NCBI RefSeq assembly: GCF_902705545.1
Contig: NZ_CACSHH010000015.1
Location: 123,482 to 187,481 of the forward strand
From: Chlamydia sp. 17-3921
Lineage (GTDB): Bacteria; Chlamydiota; Chlamydiia; Chlamydiales; Chlamydiaceae
Direction of reading: 5' to 3'
Length of the DNA: 64,000 bases
Under the pieces are notes generated by a model. It was not told the DNA's origin. It made no database searches and saw only the letters and a list, made by a program, of their open reading frames with translations. The first letter of the stretch is position 1, and the number at the start of each line of letters is the position of its first letter. Position numbers and translations under genes: made by a program. Below are positions 31,957-41,173 of this stretch, one piece after another.

Positions 31957-32529
31957 TCAATTTACTGATGATAATGCTTCTCGAGCATACTTTTCTTTTT
32001 CCCAAGCTAGTTTTTTATCAGCATATTCTTTTTTCCACACAAGTAAGTCTTTTCTAAACTCTAGTTCTCGTTCACGGATATCTAATTCTCTATTAGCGTA
32101 ATCTATTTCTTTGGAATGTTTACTATGTTTCCAAAACTGAGAAATTTCATCGAGTTTTTGCAAAAATTTTTCTGAAAGGTTTGTCTCATTGGTGACTTCG
32201 TCTTCAGTGACATTTATTTTTGAAAAAATCTTTTCACAAGAATTAATAAATTTTTGCCCAGAAGGTAAACAGGCGAGAACTTCAAAGATATGCTTATTAT
32301 CACAATTGTCTTCTTGATATAAAGCTATAAGCTCTTCACATAATCCCTGTCCATCTTCTGATAGAGTTAAGAACAGGGTATCTAACCCTATATTTTCTTC
32401 ACAATTAACTTGAGTTGGAGCAGCTTTTTGATGAAAGTTTTCTTCTAAAAACTCCTCCTCTCCAAAAATTGAAAAAACAGGAAAAACAGAACTTAAAATA
32501 AAACTAAATATAAAAAAATTTTTAATCAT
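31957..32529 (-). CDS. Hypothetical secreted protein with C-terminal coiled coil
   Basis: 190 residues, not recognised. It has a hydrophobic signal peptide (MIKNFFIFSFILSSVFPVFS) and then an acidic domain with four Cys that could form periplasmic disulphides (near residues 43, 64, 75 and 87, with another near 98). From about residue 140 to the end runs a highly charged helix (DYANRELDIRERELEFRKDL) predicted as a coiled coil. No lipobox or membrane segment after the signal. It is a single-gene unit: a terminator follows and a pmp stop precedes it by about 130 bases. Confidence 0.75.
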   Translation of the reverse strand: MIKNFFIFSFILSSVFPVFSIFGEEEFLEENFHQKAAPTQVNCEENIGLDTLFLTLSEDGQGLCEELIALYQEDNCDNKHIFEVLACLPSGQKFINSCEKIFSKINVTEDEVTNETNLSEKFLQKLDEISQFWKHSKHSKEIDYANRELDIRERELEFRKDLLVWKKEYADKKLAWEKEKYAREALSSVN

Positions 32530-32662
32530 AAACTAATTTTCACAAAAAAATAACAAGTTAGAAATCGAAAACGATACAAAGGTATATAAAAAAGAAAATA
32601 AATAAGAAAGCAAAAAATAGTCGTTGTATTAGGAAAGAAATTAAGTTTTTTCCTTGAATTTT

Positions 32663-35473
32663 TTAAAAACTTAACTTGCCACCAAGATTCGCATTATAAT
32701 TACGTGAAGAACCTCGTAATTCAAAAGCAAATTGACTAAATAATTCAAAGTTAGAATTAAATTTATAATAATTTTCAGCTCGAATAACTATTGCTTGGTG
32801 GGCTAAGTTTGCAGCATAAGTAGTCCAAGAATCTCCGCTAATCAACAATGTCGTTGCACAATTAGGATTACGACGAAACATGTCAACTACATACATCACA
32901 GTAATATCGTAAACTGAAGGATTTATCTCAGATTCTTTTTGCAAAGATACCCCTATAGGGAGAGAGAGGTTTGCTAAATCACTACTACCAAAGTGTCGAG
33001 CTTCTATACTATGCTCTCTAAAACTTTGCTGCCGAGCATATACAAATTGTAGCTTTATAAAAGGCGCAACCTCATGAAATAGATGAGGTTGTGAAAGATT
33101 AAATAGAGAACTTCCTCCCAAAGTACAAGCGAGACAATCATTTCCCCATGAACCTCTGACTTTCTCTCTCGTTGAATATAGGGTATTCATTCTATTACTT
33201 GTGTGCAAGTAACTTAGATGTCCTGAAAAAACTATAGGGAATTCATCAACAAAGGATATAAATTTTGGGTGAGAAAAGAATCTTGTACGCTCATAATACA
33301 AAGACCCTCCATAAACCGTCCCTTGGTTTTTTGTCGAAACATAATCCTTATCTCTTCCAAAAAGCTGACAAAAGGCTATTCTGAAAACATCATCAGAGAA
33401 AATCTGTCGTCTACCAGCACCCAGTACATAACCTGCTGCAATATGCCTAAAGCCTAAACGAGATTTTGTCTTATCTTTATGCATGAAGTTTGATAAACCA
33501 GTTCCCCAAAACACTGACCTCTCAAGCTCAGCATTAGTACTATTCTCCATTAACTGCTGAAAAGAACATACGTCAGAAAACGCTGCCCATAAGCTATTGG
33601 GAACTAAAAATCCTTTTCTTGTAGGATTTGCTATATAACCGGTCTTTGTCCAAGTAATTTTAGCTACAGACTCTGTAGTAGCCGTATCCGACCAAGAAAT
33701 GTTCCATAATCCTTGATATCCATAATGTGCTGTTGGAAATTCTATAAGAGTAGCAGGCACATTTGTATGCACGACTGTTCCTGTAGCTTTCAAATTCAAT
33801 AATGAAAGATCTAAAGTTTCCCGAAAATCATGGTTCTCATAACATAAACTTGTAGGATCTATAAGATCAATGGGACCAGCAATTGTTAAATTCTTGCTAG
33901 TATTCTTTACCTCTATTTTAGCAGGACCTACGCTTAAAGAATTTAAGTCGAGAGCTAAACGCGTTAAAGTAATATCATCATTGGATGATAAAGTCGTCCC
34001 TCCCTCCATAAGAAGAAGAGATTTCTGAGTTTGAGTAAACTCTTCAGTTATCAGATTAATTCCAGATTTTAAAGACAAAGTCCCTGCAACTAGAGCAACA
34101 GGTTGCTTTATTGTAGAACTTACGTTATCAGTATGCTTAGCTTCCTCAGCAGTCAGCTTCTCTCCAGAAAAAACAATAGTTCCTTTATATCTTGTTGTTT
34201 CTGTAGTATCAGGAGCATTGATAGTTAAAGTTGTAATTGGGAGTGATGTTGATCCATTTTCAAAAGTAATAGGATCATAAAAAAAGATAGAACAACCTTC
34301 TATAGCACGTAAGTTCGTGATTTTCCCATTAGCACCAATACTAATTGCATTTCTTATTCTTTTTGTTACTCCACTATTATCTGTCGTGACTACTGTATTA
34401 CCTTCAAAAGTAATATTTCCAACATCTGCGGACAAACTCAGTTCTCCTCCGGATTCTATCGCAATAGCTCCCCCTCTTGTAGCTGCGTCTCCTACAGCAA
34501 AATTATTTTTAAAAACTGTGGAGCCTCCTGAAGAAAGATCTAACTTTTTAACAAAAATCGCTCCTCCACTTGCAGTAGAGGAATTTTCAGAAAAAATTAA
34601 ACTCTTATTACCAGAAAAAATTAAAGTTGGGATTGAAGCTGATGCTGTTGCTTCTGTAGTAGTTTTATATCCACAAATAGCCCCTCCGAGCTTTCTTCTC
34701 GCAGAGGTTGCTGATGTTCCTATTACACTATTTTTTAAAAAAGACACAGAAGCGTTATCTTTTATTATCAAATTGCCTTTTGTAAATAAAGCTGCTCCAG
34801 ATGCTTCCGAAGAATTATTAGAAAATATCAATGTACCAGTATTTTTAGACAAAATAATTGCATCTGGAGCAAAGATTGCTCCACCTCTTTTATTTGATCT
34901 ATTTTGGTCAAATAAAACAGATTCGGTAGATCCTGTTAAAGACAAGCTTTTTGCTTTAATAGCCCCGCCATTCTCTTTTGAAAAATTTTTTTGAAAAATT
35001 ATTTGAGAATTTTCAGACAAAATCAAAGTGTCTGCAACATTTAGAGTACCTTGTCCTGTTGTGAGTACTTCAGAGGGAGACCGGATAAAAGAAAGTAAAG
35101 AAAATCCTGATAAAGATACTGTTTTACCTACTGCTGTACTCCTAATCACAGAGGGAATCAAAGAAAAATTAAGATCTTTACATAAGAAAGCAAACCCATT
35201 TCCTTGAAACGTCAATGTCCCCACAGTATTGTTAAAACAGGTTGCTGTGGCTCCAACTTCTAAAGAAGTTGGAACATTAATTATTGAAATAGAATCTTTA
35301 AAAACATATGTAGTTCCTTCAACTTCAGAGGAAATCTTTGAAAAAAAACTTCCTCCTCTAGAACCATCGAAGCTATCTCTTGAAGTTAAATCTATCTGTG
35401 TTGAAGTAGCGAATAGGGAAGAAGAAAAGGTTAAAGCTAATGAAAAAATCGGCCAACGAAAATAGGTTTTCAT
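32663..35473 (-). CDS. Polymorphic outer membrane protein (Pmp autotransporter), PmpG-like
   Basis: 936-residue surface autotransporter. A signal peptide (MKTYFRWPIFSLALTFSSSLFA) precedes a passenger beta-helix with repeated GGAI-type motifs (NGGAI, RGGAI, GGAIC, SGGAI, RGGAIAI) alternating with FxxN motifs (FQKN, FDQN, FSNN, FLKN, FSGN, FSEN, FKNN, FEGN) at about residues 155-365. A middle region containing LVPNSLWAAFSDV (about residue 625) leads to a C-terminal barrel that ends in Phe (GGKLSF), the outer-membrane insertion signal. Pmps act as adhesins and surface antigens. Tandem paralogue of the next gene; a hairpin covers its stop region (32641-32674). Confidence 0.95.
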   Translation of the reverse strand: MKTYFRWPIFSLALTFSSSLFATSTQIDLTSRDSFDGSRGGSFFSKISSEVEGTTYVFKDSISIINVPTSLEVGATATCFNNTVGTLTFQGNGFAFLCKDLNFSLIPSVIRSTAVGKTVSLSGFSLLSFIRSPSEVLTTGQGTLNVADTLILSENSQIIFQKNFSKENGGAIKAKSLSLTGSTESVLFDQNRSNKRGGAIFAPDAIILSKNTGTLIFSNNSSEASGAALFTKGNLIIKDNASVSFLKNSVIGTSATSARRKLGGAICGYKTTTEATASASIPTLIFSGNKSLIFSENSSTASGGAIFVKKLDLSSGGSTVFKNNFAVGDAATRGGAIAIESGGELSLSADVGNITFEGNTVVTTDNSGVTKRIRNAISIGANGKITNLRAIEGCSIFFYDPITFENGSTSLPITTLTINAPDTTETTRYKGTIVFSGEKLTAEEAKHTDNVSSTIKQPVALVAGTLSLKSGINLITEEFTQTQKSLLLMEGGTTLSSNDDITLTRLALDLNSLSVGPAKIEVKNTSKNLTIAGPIDLIDPTSLCYENHDFRETLDLSLLNLKATGTVVHTNVPATLIEFPTAHYGYQGLWNISWSDTATTESVAKITWTKTGYIANPTRKGFLVPNSLWAAFSDVCSFQQLMENSTNAELERSVFWGTGLSNFMHKDKTKSRLGFRHIAAGYVLGAGRRQIFSDDVFRIAFCQLFGRDKDYVSTKNQGTVYGGSLYYERTRFFSHPKFISFVDEFPIVFSGHLSYLHTSNRMNTLYSTREKVRGSWGNDCLACTLGGSSLFNLSQPHLFHEVAPFIKLQFVYARQQSFREHSIEARHFGSSDLANLSLPIGVSLQKESEINPSVYDITVMYVVDMFRRNPNCATTLLISGDSWTTYAANLAHQAIVIRAENYYKFNSNFELFSQFAFELRGSSRNYNANLGGKLSF

Positions 35474-35526
35474 TTCTATACTTTACTAGGACAAACTATC
35501 TTGTTTCATATAGAAAGAAAACAAAG

Positions 35527-35557
35527 AAAGCAAGACCTGGACTTCAGATCTTGCTTT
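35527..35557 (-). terminator. Terminator between the two pmp genes
   Basis: AAAGCAAGA (35527-35535) pairs with TCTTGCTTT (35549-35557), with an inner CTG/CAG stem after a single mismatch and a 5-base loop. On the minus strand the hairpin is followed by CTTTGTTTTC, T-rich. It lies 39 bases after the stop of the upstream pmp (35596) and so should end that message, making the two pmps separately expressed. Confidence 0.7.
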
Positions 35558-35595
35558 TTGAAAAACACTATAATGCTAGTTTTTTAGAAAGTTAT

Positions 35596-38370
35596 CTAAA
35601 AGTGTATTTTGCATCCAATATCTAACGTATAATTACGGGAAGAACTTCGCCATTCAAAAGCAGTTTGGCTGAAGAATTCTGAATGACTATTAAAGGAATA
35701 GTGATTCGTCATACTCAATGCCAAAGCATGCCTTGATAAGTTCGTAGCTAGACTATCCCAAGATACGTTATTCACAAGTAAGGTCGTAGTACAATCTGGA
35801 GTACTTCGAATAATATCGGGAATATAAGTAACACTGATGTCATAGGCAAAAGTTTCTTCTTTTGAAAGTTTTTCAAATTTCAAACCCATAGGTAAAGAGA
35901 AACAAGTCAAATGACTATCATCAAAGCGTCTAGCTTCAGTGCCTTTTTCTTTAAAACCATTTTGACGATTATAGATAAGTTGTGCACGAGCAAAAGGAGA
36001 AAACCCTTGGAAGATTCTACCATTTTCTGAAATGAAAATAGGTACACTCGCCCCACCTTCTAAAGCAATATTATGATTTTTCCAGTTTCCTTTTGTCTGA
36101 GGAAAATGCGTATATGAGGTTTTTAAAGAGTTATGAGCTTGACCATAGGTCAGTTGACTCTCCAAAATCATAGGGAAATTTCCAGGAACTCTTACAAAGC
36201 GAATTTTTTTTCTAGCCCCTGAAGATACCCAATAGATAAAATTATCCAAATAAGCGATATGTTGAATTAAGAGAGATCCTGAATACATTCTCCCGTTTAT
36301 TTTAGAAGCAAGATAGTCTTTTTCTCTGCAGAAAAGTTCTGAAAATGCAATACTAACAAGATTTCCTTCTAAAGTTTCTTTACTAGTTCCTAAAGCATAC
36401 CCTGTACTGATATGACGGAAGCCTTTTCTAGATGCTGTTTTATCCTTGTGAAAGAAATTCCCAAGGGCAGCGAACCAAAATCCTCTATGAGGCTGCAAAC
36501 TATCAGCATGAGCAGACATCAGTTGGTGTAAGGAACGTAAATCTACACAAGCCCCCCATAAGCTATTAGGAACTAGCGATCCAACTCGCTCGGGGTTTGG
36601 ATTATAACCTGTTTGCGTCCACTTAACTGTAGCAGTTTTTGTTTTTGGCGTAGTTGCTCCTGTAGAATCAGCCCAAGATAACTTCCATGTTCCTTGATAA
36701 CCATAGTGAGGAGCAATAACAGGAGCATCAGGAACATCTGTTAGTGTAATCGTTCCCCCCGTCCCTTTATTAGACAATTGCAATAAAGAATAGGTCTTTT
36801 CAGTGAACAAATCATGATTTTCATAAAACAAATTTTCGCTATCAATAAAAGTTATAGGCCCACGAAGAGTTATTGTTTTATTATCGGCAGATGTTTTTAT
36901 AACTGCAGATTTAGTCGTTCCTTCGAGAGAGTTGATATTGATTGCCACTTTATTCAAATTAATATCTTTTGCTTCTGCTTCTAAAGTTGTTCCTATATCT
37001 AAAACAACTTGAGAACCAGGTGTTTGTGTTATTTCTTGAGCTTTTACGGTAACACCGTCTTTTAAAACAAGAGTTCCTGAAGAGATATTAATAGCTTGTT
37101 TAAATATAGAAGTTAGATTATCCGAATTATTAGCTTCTGCCTTTGTCAGCTTTTCTCCGGAAAAAACAATAGTACCATTATAATTCGCTGAAGAAGTGGT
37201 ATCAGCCTGATTAATATTTAAAGCTGGAGTCGCTGTTCCGGTCATTGTAACGGGGTCATAAAAATAAATGGAGCGCCCTTCTAAAGCCCGTAAATTAGTG
37301 AACTTTCCATTATTATCGACATCAATAGCATTATGCTTCTTCGTTGTTGAATTAGTAATAACCATATTACCTGCAAATACGATATCTCCACCATTTGCAG
37401 TCAACCCGATTTCACCACTACTTTTGATTGCTATTGCGCCTCCCTTAGGAGTCGTTGTTGTTGTTACAGAGTTATCTAAAAATAATGTAGGACCACCGGA
37501 AGATAAAATAAGCTTGTCTGCATAAATAGCGCCACCACTCGTCTTTGACATATTGTTTAAGAAAGAAAGATTCTTATTTCCAATAATTGTCAGTAATGGA
37601 GTTGGAGTAGCTCCTTTACTACAATAAATAGCGCCTCCAGAAGCATCAGAGTTTCCTGTACAACTGTTGTTATTAAATATTACCTGGGAATTTCCACTAA
37701 TAGTCGTATTCGCCTCAGAGAAAATCGCCCCTCCAAAACCCGTAGCAGAATTGCTAAGGAAATAGATAAGCCCACTATTAGCAGTAACGAACGTTTCTTT
37801 TGTAACAGCAATTGCACCCCCTTTTGAGGCTTTATTTTGATTGCAAGAAAAAGAATCGCGAGTACCTCTTATGATAAGAGCTTCTGCATTAATAGCTCCA
37901 CCATTTTCTGATGATGTATTTTGATCAAAGAAGACTCCGTAATTTCCTTCAAAAATTAAGGAATCAATGGATTTTATAGCCCCCTTTTGAGCCGTTAAAG
38001 TAAAAAAGAGTTTGGAAAATCCAGAAAATAGCAATGTCTGTTTCGCAGCATTGACAGCAGCTCCAACTGCAGAAGTTTTCAAATTTATAAAAGAAAGAGA
38101 ATGCCAATTACCTAAAAACGTTGTATTCCCTTCATTATTTTGAAAACAACTTGTCGTCGCTACAACAGTCGGAGATCCTATATTCGCAATCGAGACATCT
38201 CGTTCTAAATTATACACTACTCCTGATGCATCATCTGTTATTTTTGAAAAGCTTGTTCCTCCGTTCAATCCATCGAAGCTCTCACCTAGGGGAGATGTAA
38301 TAGCAGCGTTCAAAGAAAAAGGGAAAACGAAAGAGGATGTGATTAAAAATTGATAGAGGAGAGACTTCAT
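35596..38370 (-). CDS. Polymorphic outer membrane protein (Pmp autotransporter), PmpG-like, second copy
   Basis: Start set at ATG 38370 (924 residues) because it begins a clean signal peptide (MKSLLYQFLITSSFVFPFSLNA); an upstream start at 38415 would add 15 residues before it. The passenger has GGAI-type motifs (NGGAI, KGGAIAV, FGGAIFS, SGGAIYC, SGGAIYAD, KGGAIAI) and FxxN motifs (FEGN, FDQN, FSCN, FLSN, FNNN, FLNN, FLDN, FAGN). LVPNSLWGACVDLRSL marks the junction to the barrel, which ends in IGCKIHF. Clearly paralogous to the neighbouring pmp along its length, consistent with tandem duplication and divergence. Confidence 0.95.
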   Translation of the reverse strand: MKSLLYQFLITSSFVFPFSLNAAITSPLGESFDGLNGGTSFSKITDDASGVVYNLERDVSIANIGSPTVVATTSCFQNNEGNTTFLGNWHSLSFINLKTSAVGAAVNAAKQTLLFSGFSKLFFTLTAQKGAIKSIDSLIFEGNYGVFFDQNTSSENGGAINAEALIIRGTRDSFSCNQNKASKGGAIAVTKETFVTANSGLIYFLSNSATGFGGAIFSEANTTISGNSQVIFNNNSCTGNSDASGGAIYCSKGATPTPLLTIIGNKNLSFLNNMSKTSGGAIYADKLILSSGGPTLFLDNSVTTTTTPKGGAIAIKSSGEIGLTANGGDIVFAGNMVITNSTTKKHNAIDVDNNGKFTNLRALEGRSIYFYDPVTMTGTATPALNINQADTTSSANYNGTIVFSGEKLTKAEANNSDNLTSIFKQAINISSGTLVLKDGVTVKAQEITQTPGSQVVLDIGTTLEAEAKDINLNKVAININSLEGTTKSAVIKTSADNKTITLRGPITFIDSENLFYENHDLFTEKTYSLLQLSNKGTGGTITLTDVPDAPVIAPHYGYQGTWKLSWADSTGATTPKTKTATVKWTQTGYNPNPERVGSLVPNSLWGACVDLRSLHQLMSAHADSLQPHRGFWFAALGNFFHKDKTASRKGFRHISTGYALGTSKETLEGNLVSIAFSELFCREKDYLASKINGRMYSGSLLIQHIAYLDNFIYWVSSGARKKIRFVRVPGNFPMILESQLTYGQAHNSLKTSYTHFPQTKGNWKNHNIALEGGASVPIFISENGRIFQGFSPFARAQLIYNRQNGFKEKGTEARRFDDSHLTCFSLPMGLKFEKLSKEETFAYDISVTYIPDIIRSTPDCTTTLLVNNVSWDSLATNLSRHALALSMTNHYSFNSHSEFFSQTAFEWRSSSRNYTLDIGCKIHF

Positions 38371-38490
38371 CGTATGAGTTCTTGAATAAAATAAAAACTT
38401 ATACATGACATACAAAAGGGTTATAAATAAATCAAGGGAAACACGAATGAAGAGCTTCTCTCATAGTTTTATTCAAAAAGGAAGAATAAA

Positions 38491-38521
38491 AAACCTTTCC
38501 TTCTCTTAAAAGGAAAGGTTT
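38491..38521 (-). terminator. Intrinsic terminator after the Pmp-barrel-like gene
   Basis: AAACCTTTCCTT (38491-38502) and AAGGAAAGGTTT (38510-38521) form a perfect 12-bp stem with a 7-base loop; on the minus strand TTTTTTATT follows directly. It lies about 30 bases after the stop at 38553. Confidence 0.85.
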
Positions 38522-38552
38522 AAATAGTTTAAACACAACCGTTAAACAACTG

Positions 38553-39704
38553 CTAAAAAGCCCATTCTGAAGCAAAACGGATATTTACAGGATAAGAGGT
38601 TTTACTATAGACAGAATCCTTCCCTTTTAGATTTCTTCGAGATCCTAAAGAGAATAAAAATTCACACTGAGGAGCTTTTAATATTTGTCCACGATAAGCA
38701 AAATGCACATCAGTTTTAACAAGAGGATCCCATTCCGTAGGAGACACTATAGATAATATTTCACCCCTATAAACAATGACACTGTCAGAGAAATTACGTT
38801 TCATTCCTATAGTTATAACCCCTTCTAAAGAGAAGACGTTGTTTCTGTTATTTTCATCTAAGAAAAACTCTATACCAGAACCTATGGGAAGATCTATAGC
38901 ACGGAAAAATGAAGAAGAAAACGCACGCCCATATCCTACCGAAGATTCTATAAAAGGCTTTTGAGAAGTTCTTATCGCTTGAAGTTTTATATGTCCTATT
39001 CCTGCTATACGAGGAAAGAATGGAGTTATCGTTTGTGCATGCAGACCAACTTCAGCAAGAGCACCCAAACTTGTCCAATCCCCTACATTGTCGCGCAGAG
39101 TGGAATACTCATTAGAAATTACGTTCAAATAACGACAATAAACAACTTTTCCAAAAATAGAGACATTAGTGGCACTTAAATCTTCAGAATAAAGTTCAAT
39201 AAACGGACATTCCCCTCCTAAGGAGAAATAGTATGCTATGGAAAGCAGTCTAGATCTATACTCCATATCATGTGACGCACCAGTAAGCAGTCCTCCAGAG
39301 CATCCCCAAATAGTATCAGGAAACGCAGGCAAGCTAAAAACAGATCCCAATTCTACACCAAGACCTGTTTGTACATACTCTTCATGTCTAAAGTTTTGAG
39401 CATGAGCAGTATGATAAATACTGGTACTACAGCCATTTTGATTTAATAATATCTGATCTAAATTACGGCTAATAACAAACATATCCGTAATAGTATCTTG
39501 TAGACGAAGGCCTACTAAGAAAGCTTTATAGTAAGGATTGTTCTCTCTCGGGTGACGATCAATAAGTACTAACATATTTTGAGTTGGTGTCTGCAAACGT
39601 TCAACGCTATTAGAACTTGGAAATGGACAAGAAACACCCTGCGCAAAAGAAACAATATGTGTTAAAGAAAAAATTAATAAACAATAAATAAAAGAACGCA
39701 TCAT
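38553..39704 (-). CDS. Outer membrane protein resembling a Pmp barrel without passenger
   Basis: 383 residues from ATG 39704; the double Met (39704/39701) precedes a signal peptide (RSFIYCLLIFSLTHIVSFAQG). The protein lacks GGAI/FxxN repeats. Its second half lines up by eye with the Pmp autotransporter barrel: HIKLQAIRTSQKPFIESS with FIKLQFVYARQQSFREHS, RAIDLPIGSGIEF with LANLSLPIGVSLQ, and it ends in Phe (ASEWAF). I infer an outer-membrane beta-barrel derived from or related to Pmps, located directly upstream of two pmps. An independent porin-like origin is possible. Confidence 0.7.
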   Translation of the reverse strand: MMRSFIYCLLIFSLTHIVSFAQGVSCPFPSSNSVERLQTPTQNMLVLIDRHPRENNPYYKAFLVGLRLQDTITDMFVISRNLDQILLNQNGCSTSIYHTAHAQNFRHEEYVQTGLGVELGSVFSLPAFPDTIWGCSGGLLTGASHDMEYRSRLLSIAYYFSLGGECPFIELYSEDLSATNVSIFGKVVYCRYLNVISNEYSTLRDNVGDWTSLGALAEVGLHAQTITPFFPRIAGIGHIKLQAIRTSQKPFIESSVGYGRAFSSSFFRAIDLPIGSGIEFFLDENNRNNVFSLEGVITIGMKRNFSDSVIVYRGEILSIVSPTEWDPLVKTDVHFAYRGQILKAPQCEFLFSLGSRRNLKGKDSVYSKTSYPVNIRFASEWAF

Positions 39705-39899
39705 AAACTTTTGGATAAAAACAATTAACGAAGAAAAGCTACAAAACTGCATCAAATCTTGCAATATACTTTTCAAAAACAAAATTATTTTTAAAAACTT
39801 AATTTTCTACTTATTTGCTTTTGAAAGAGTAGTAGGAAGGCTATTTTCATTTCGAAAATAAGGACAAAAACATGTGCATTTTTCTTAAGAAAAAGAGAA

Positions 39900-40208
39900 T
39901 TATCTTTTCTTTTGATAATGACGATAATGCAAATCAGAGATCAGAGGAAGACAGATGAATTGAACAAAACTTGTCGCGGTCAAATAAATCATAGAAAAAA
40001 ATAAGAAAGCGCAATGAAGAACAAAAGCTATCACACGATAATAACAACTATGCGTTTTCCCTAATGTATTTAAAAATAACCAAAACCAATCTAAAAATCG
40101 AAGTAAACATTTTTTTGCTAAAGGAGAGATTTGTATTTGGGTGCACTTTTGTATAGGAGAAACAGGAATAATCTTATATTCTGAAGAGCAAGGGTTATTC
40201 GGTAGCAT
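39900..40208 (-). CDS. Small hypothetical membrane protein
   Basis: 102 residues from ATG 40208; a TTG at 40214 would add two. No signal peptide: a 40-residue Cys-containing hydrophilic head (LPNNPCSSEYKIIPVSPIQK) precedes hydrophobic stretches at about 40-50 (LDWFWLFLNTL) and 60-90, closely spaced, ending in a basic tail (HYRHYQKKR). Not recognised; it sits alone downstream of dapA on the same strand. The bilobed hydrophobic pattern would also allow an inclusion membrane protein. Confidence 0.6.
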   Translation of the reverse strand: MLPNNPCSSEYKIIPVSPIQKCTQIQISPLAKKCLLRFLDWFWLFLNTLGKTHSCYYRVIAFVLHCAFLFFSMIYLTATSFVQFICLPLISDLHYRHYQKKR

Positions 40209-40300
40209 AAACAATTACAAATAGCGCTTCTTAAGTAAGCAAAAACTACCCACAACACCGTTTAAAATCAAGATCTTGCAACACAAAAAAGCTCTTCCTG

Positions 40301-41158
40301 CTATTTTGCAAGAGAAAAATCCTTCCAACAACGCATTTTTTCTATAATACTACCAAGAGACCTCTCTTGAGAAAAATCCCTTAAAGACAAAGGAGGGCGC
40401 ACTGTAGGACTTGTTATATAACCTAAATGAGCAAGCATATATTTTATGGGAAGAGGATTTGTTGCTTGAGACAACCACGAGCATAGTTCCTGCCACAAAG
40501 CATGTGGATGAGGATTCTGAACATAATTATGTGTTTCCCGAGCCCAAGCATTTGCTGCTACAGAAATTAATCCGTAAGATCCGCCTGCAGCCATTTCTGG
40601 CCATAAACTATCATCTCCACAAAAAATTTTAAGATGAGAAGCGCACTCTTGATAGCGTTTGAAGCTCTCCAAAGAACCTCCACTATCTTTCACTCCAAAG
40701 AAACACTCATGATCTGCTAAAGCCTGTACAGTTTCTATATAGAGAGGGGTTCCTGCACGAGAAGGGATATTATATAAAATTGCTGAGCGTTTTGCTTTGT
40801 TCAAAAGAGCTTCGAACCATAGCGTCTGACCATGAAATCCTGGTTTTGCATAAATTGGACTCGTCATCAAAAACCCAGAAATAGGAAAAGAGTTGCACAA
40901 CTCTATCCAATCCAAGGCCTCTTGAAAAGAGGCTCCCGAAACCCCAACATATAAAGCACTTTGAAGATTCAAACTACAAACAAAATCTAATATCTGTTGC
41001 TTTTCTTCCAAAGATAAAGAGAGACTTTCTCCCGTACTTCCTAAAAGAACGATACCATTATTAGCAAAATCTTGAAGTCGTAAAATCCGTTCCAAACTTA
41101 CAAAATCTATTCGAAAGTCTGAGAAAAAAGGTGTTATAACAGCGGTCAGTAGGCGCAT
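40301..41158 (-). CDS. dapA: 4-hydroxy-tetrahydrodipicolinate synthase
   Basis: Condenses pyruvate with aspartate semialdehyde in the lysine/diaminopimelate pathway; 285 residues, DapA size. Visible: LLGSTGESLSLS near residue 40, the catalytic Tyr in ILYNIPSRAGTP and the Schiff-base Lys in FFGVKDSGGS (about residue 155). Last gene of dapB-asd-lysC-dapA, 15 bases after lysC. It supplies precursor for meso-diaminopimelate, used in the chlamydial septal peptidoglycan. Confidence 0.97.
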   Translation of the reverse strand: MRLLTAVITPFFSDFRIDFVSLERILRLQDFANNGIVLLGSTGESLSLSLEEKQQILDFVCSLNLQSALYVGVSGASFQEALDWIELCNSFPISGFLMTSPIYAKPGFHGQTLWFEALLNKAKRSAILYNIPSRAGTPLYIETVQALADHECFFGVKDSGGSLESFKRYQECASHLKIFCGDDSLWPEMAAGGSYGLISVAANAWARETHNYVQNPHPHALWQELCSWLSQATNPLPIKYMLAHLGYITSPTVRPPLSLRDFSQERSLGSIIEKMRCWKDFSLAK

Positions 41159-41173
41159 CTATCCCTCACTAAA

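Noticed and set aside
32641..32674. TTAAGTTTTT / AAAAACTTAA inverted repeat as a terminator of the first pmp
   Set aside because: The stem is almost entirely A/T and overlaps the stop codon; too weak to call as a separate terminator.
34317..34994. 225-codon open frame on the plus strand inside the first pmp
   Set aside because: It is antisense to a clear Pmp; its repeated PPL/IAPP pattern is just the complement of GGAI-type repeats, and there is no Shine-Dalgarno or family match.
39842..39860. TATTTTC / GAAAATA hairpin upstream of the small membrane protein's 3' side
   Set aside because: Seven A/T-rich base pairs are expected by chance in such sequence.
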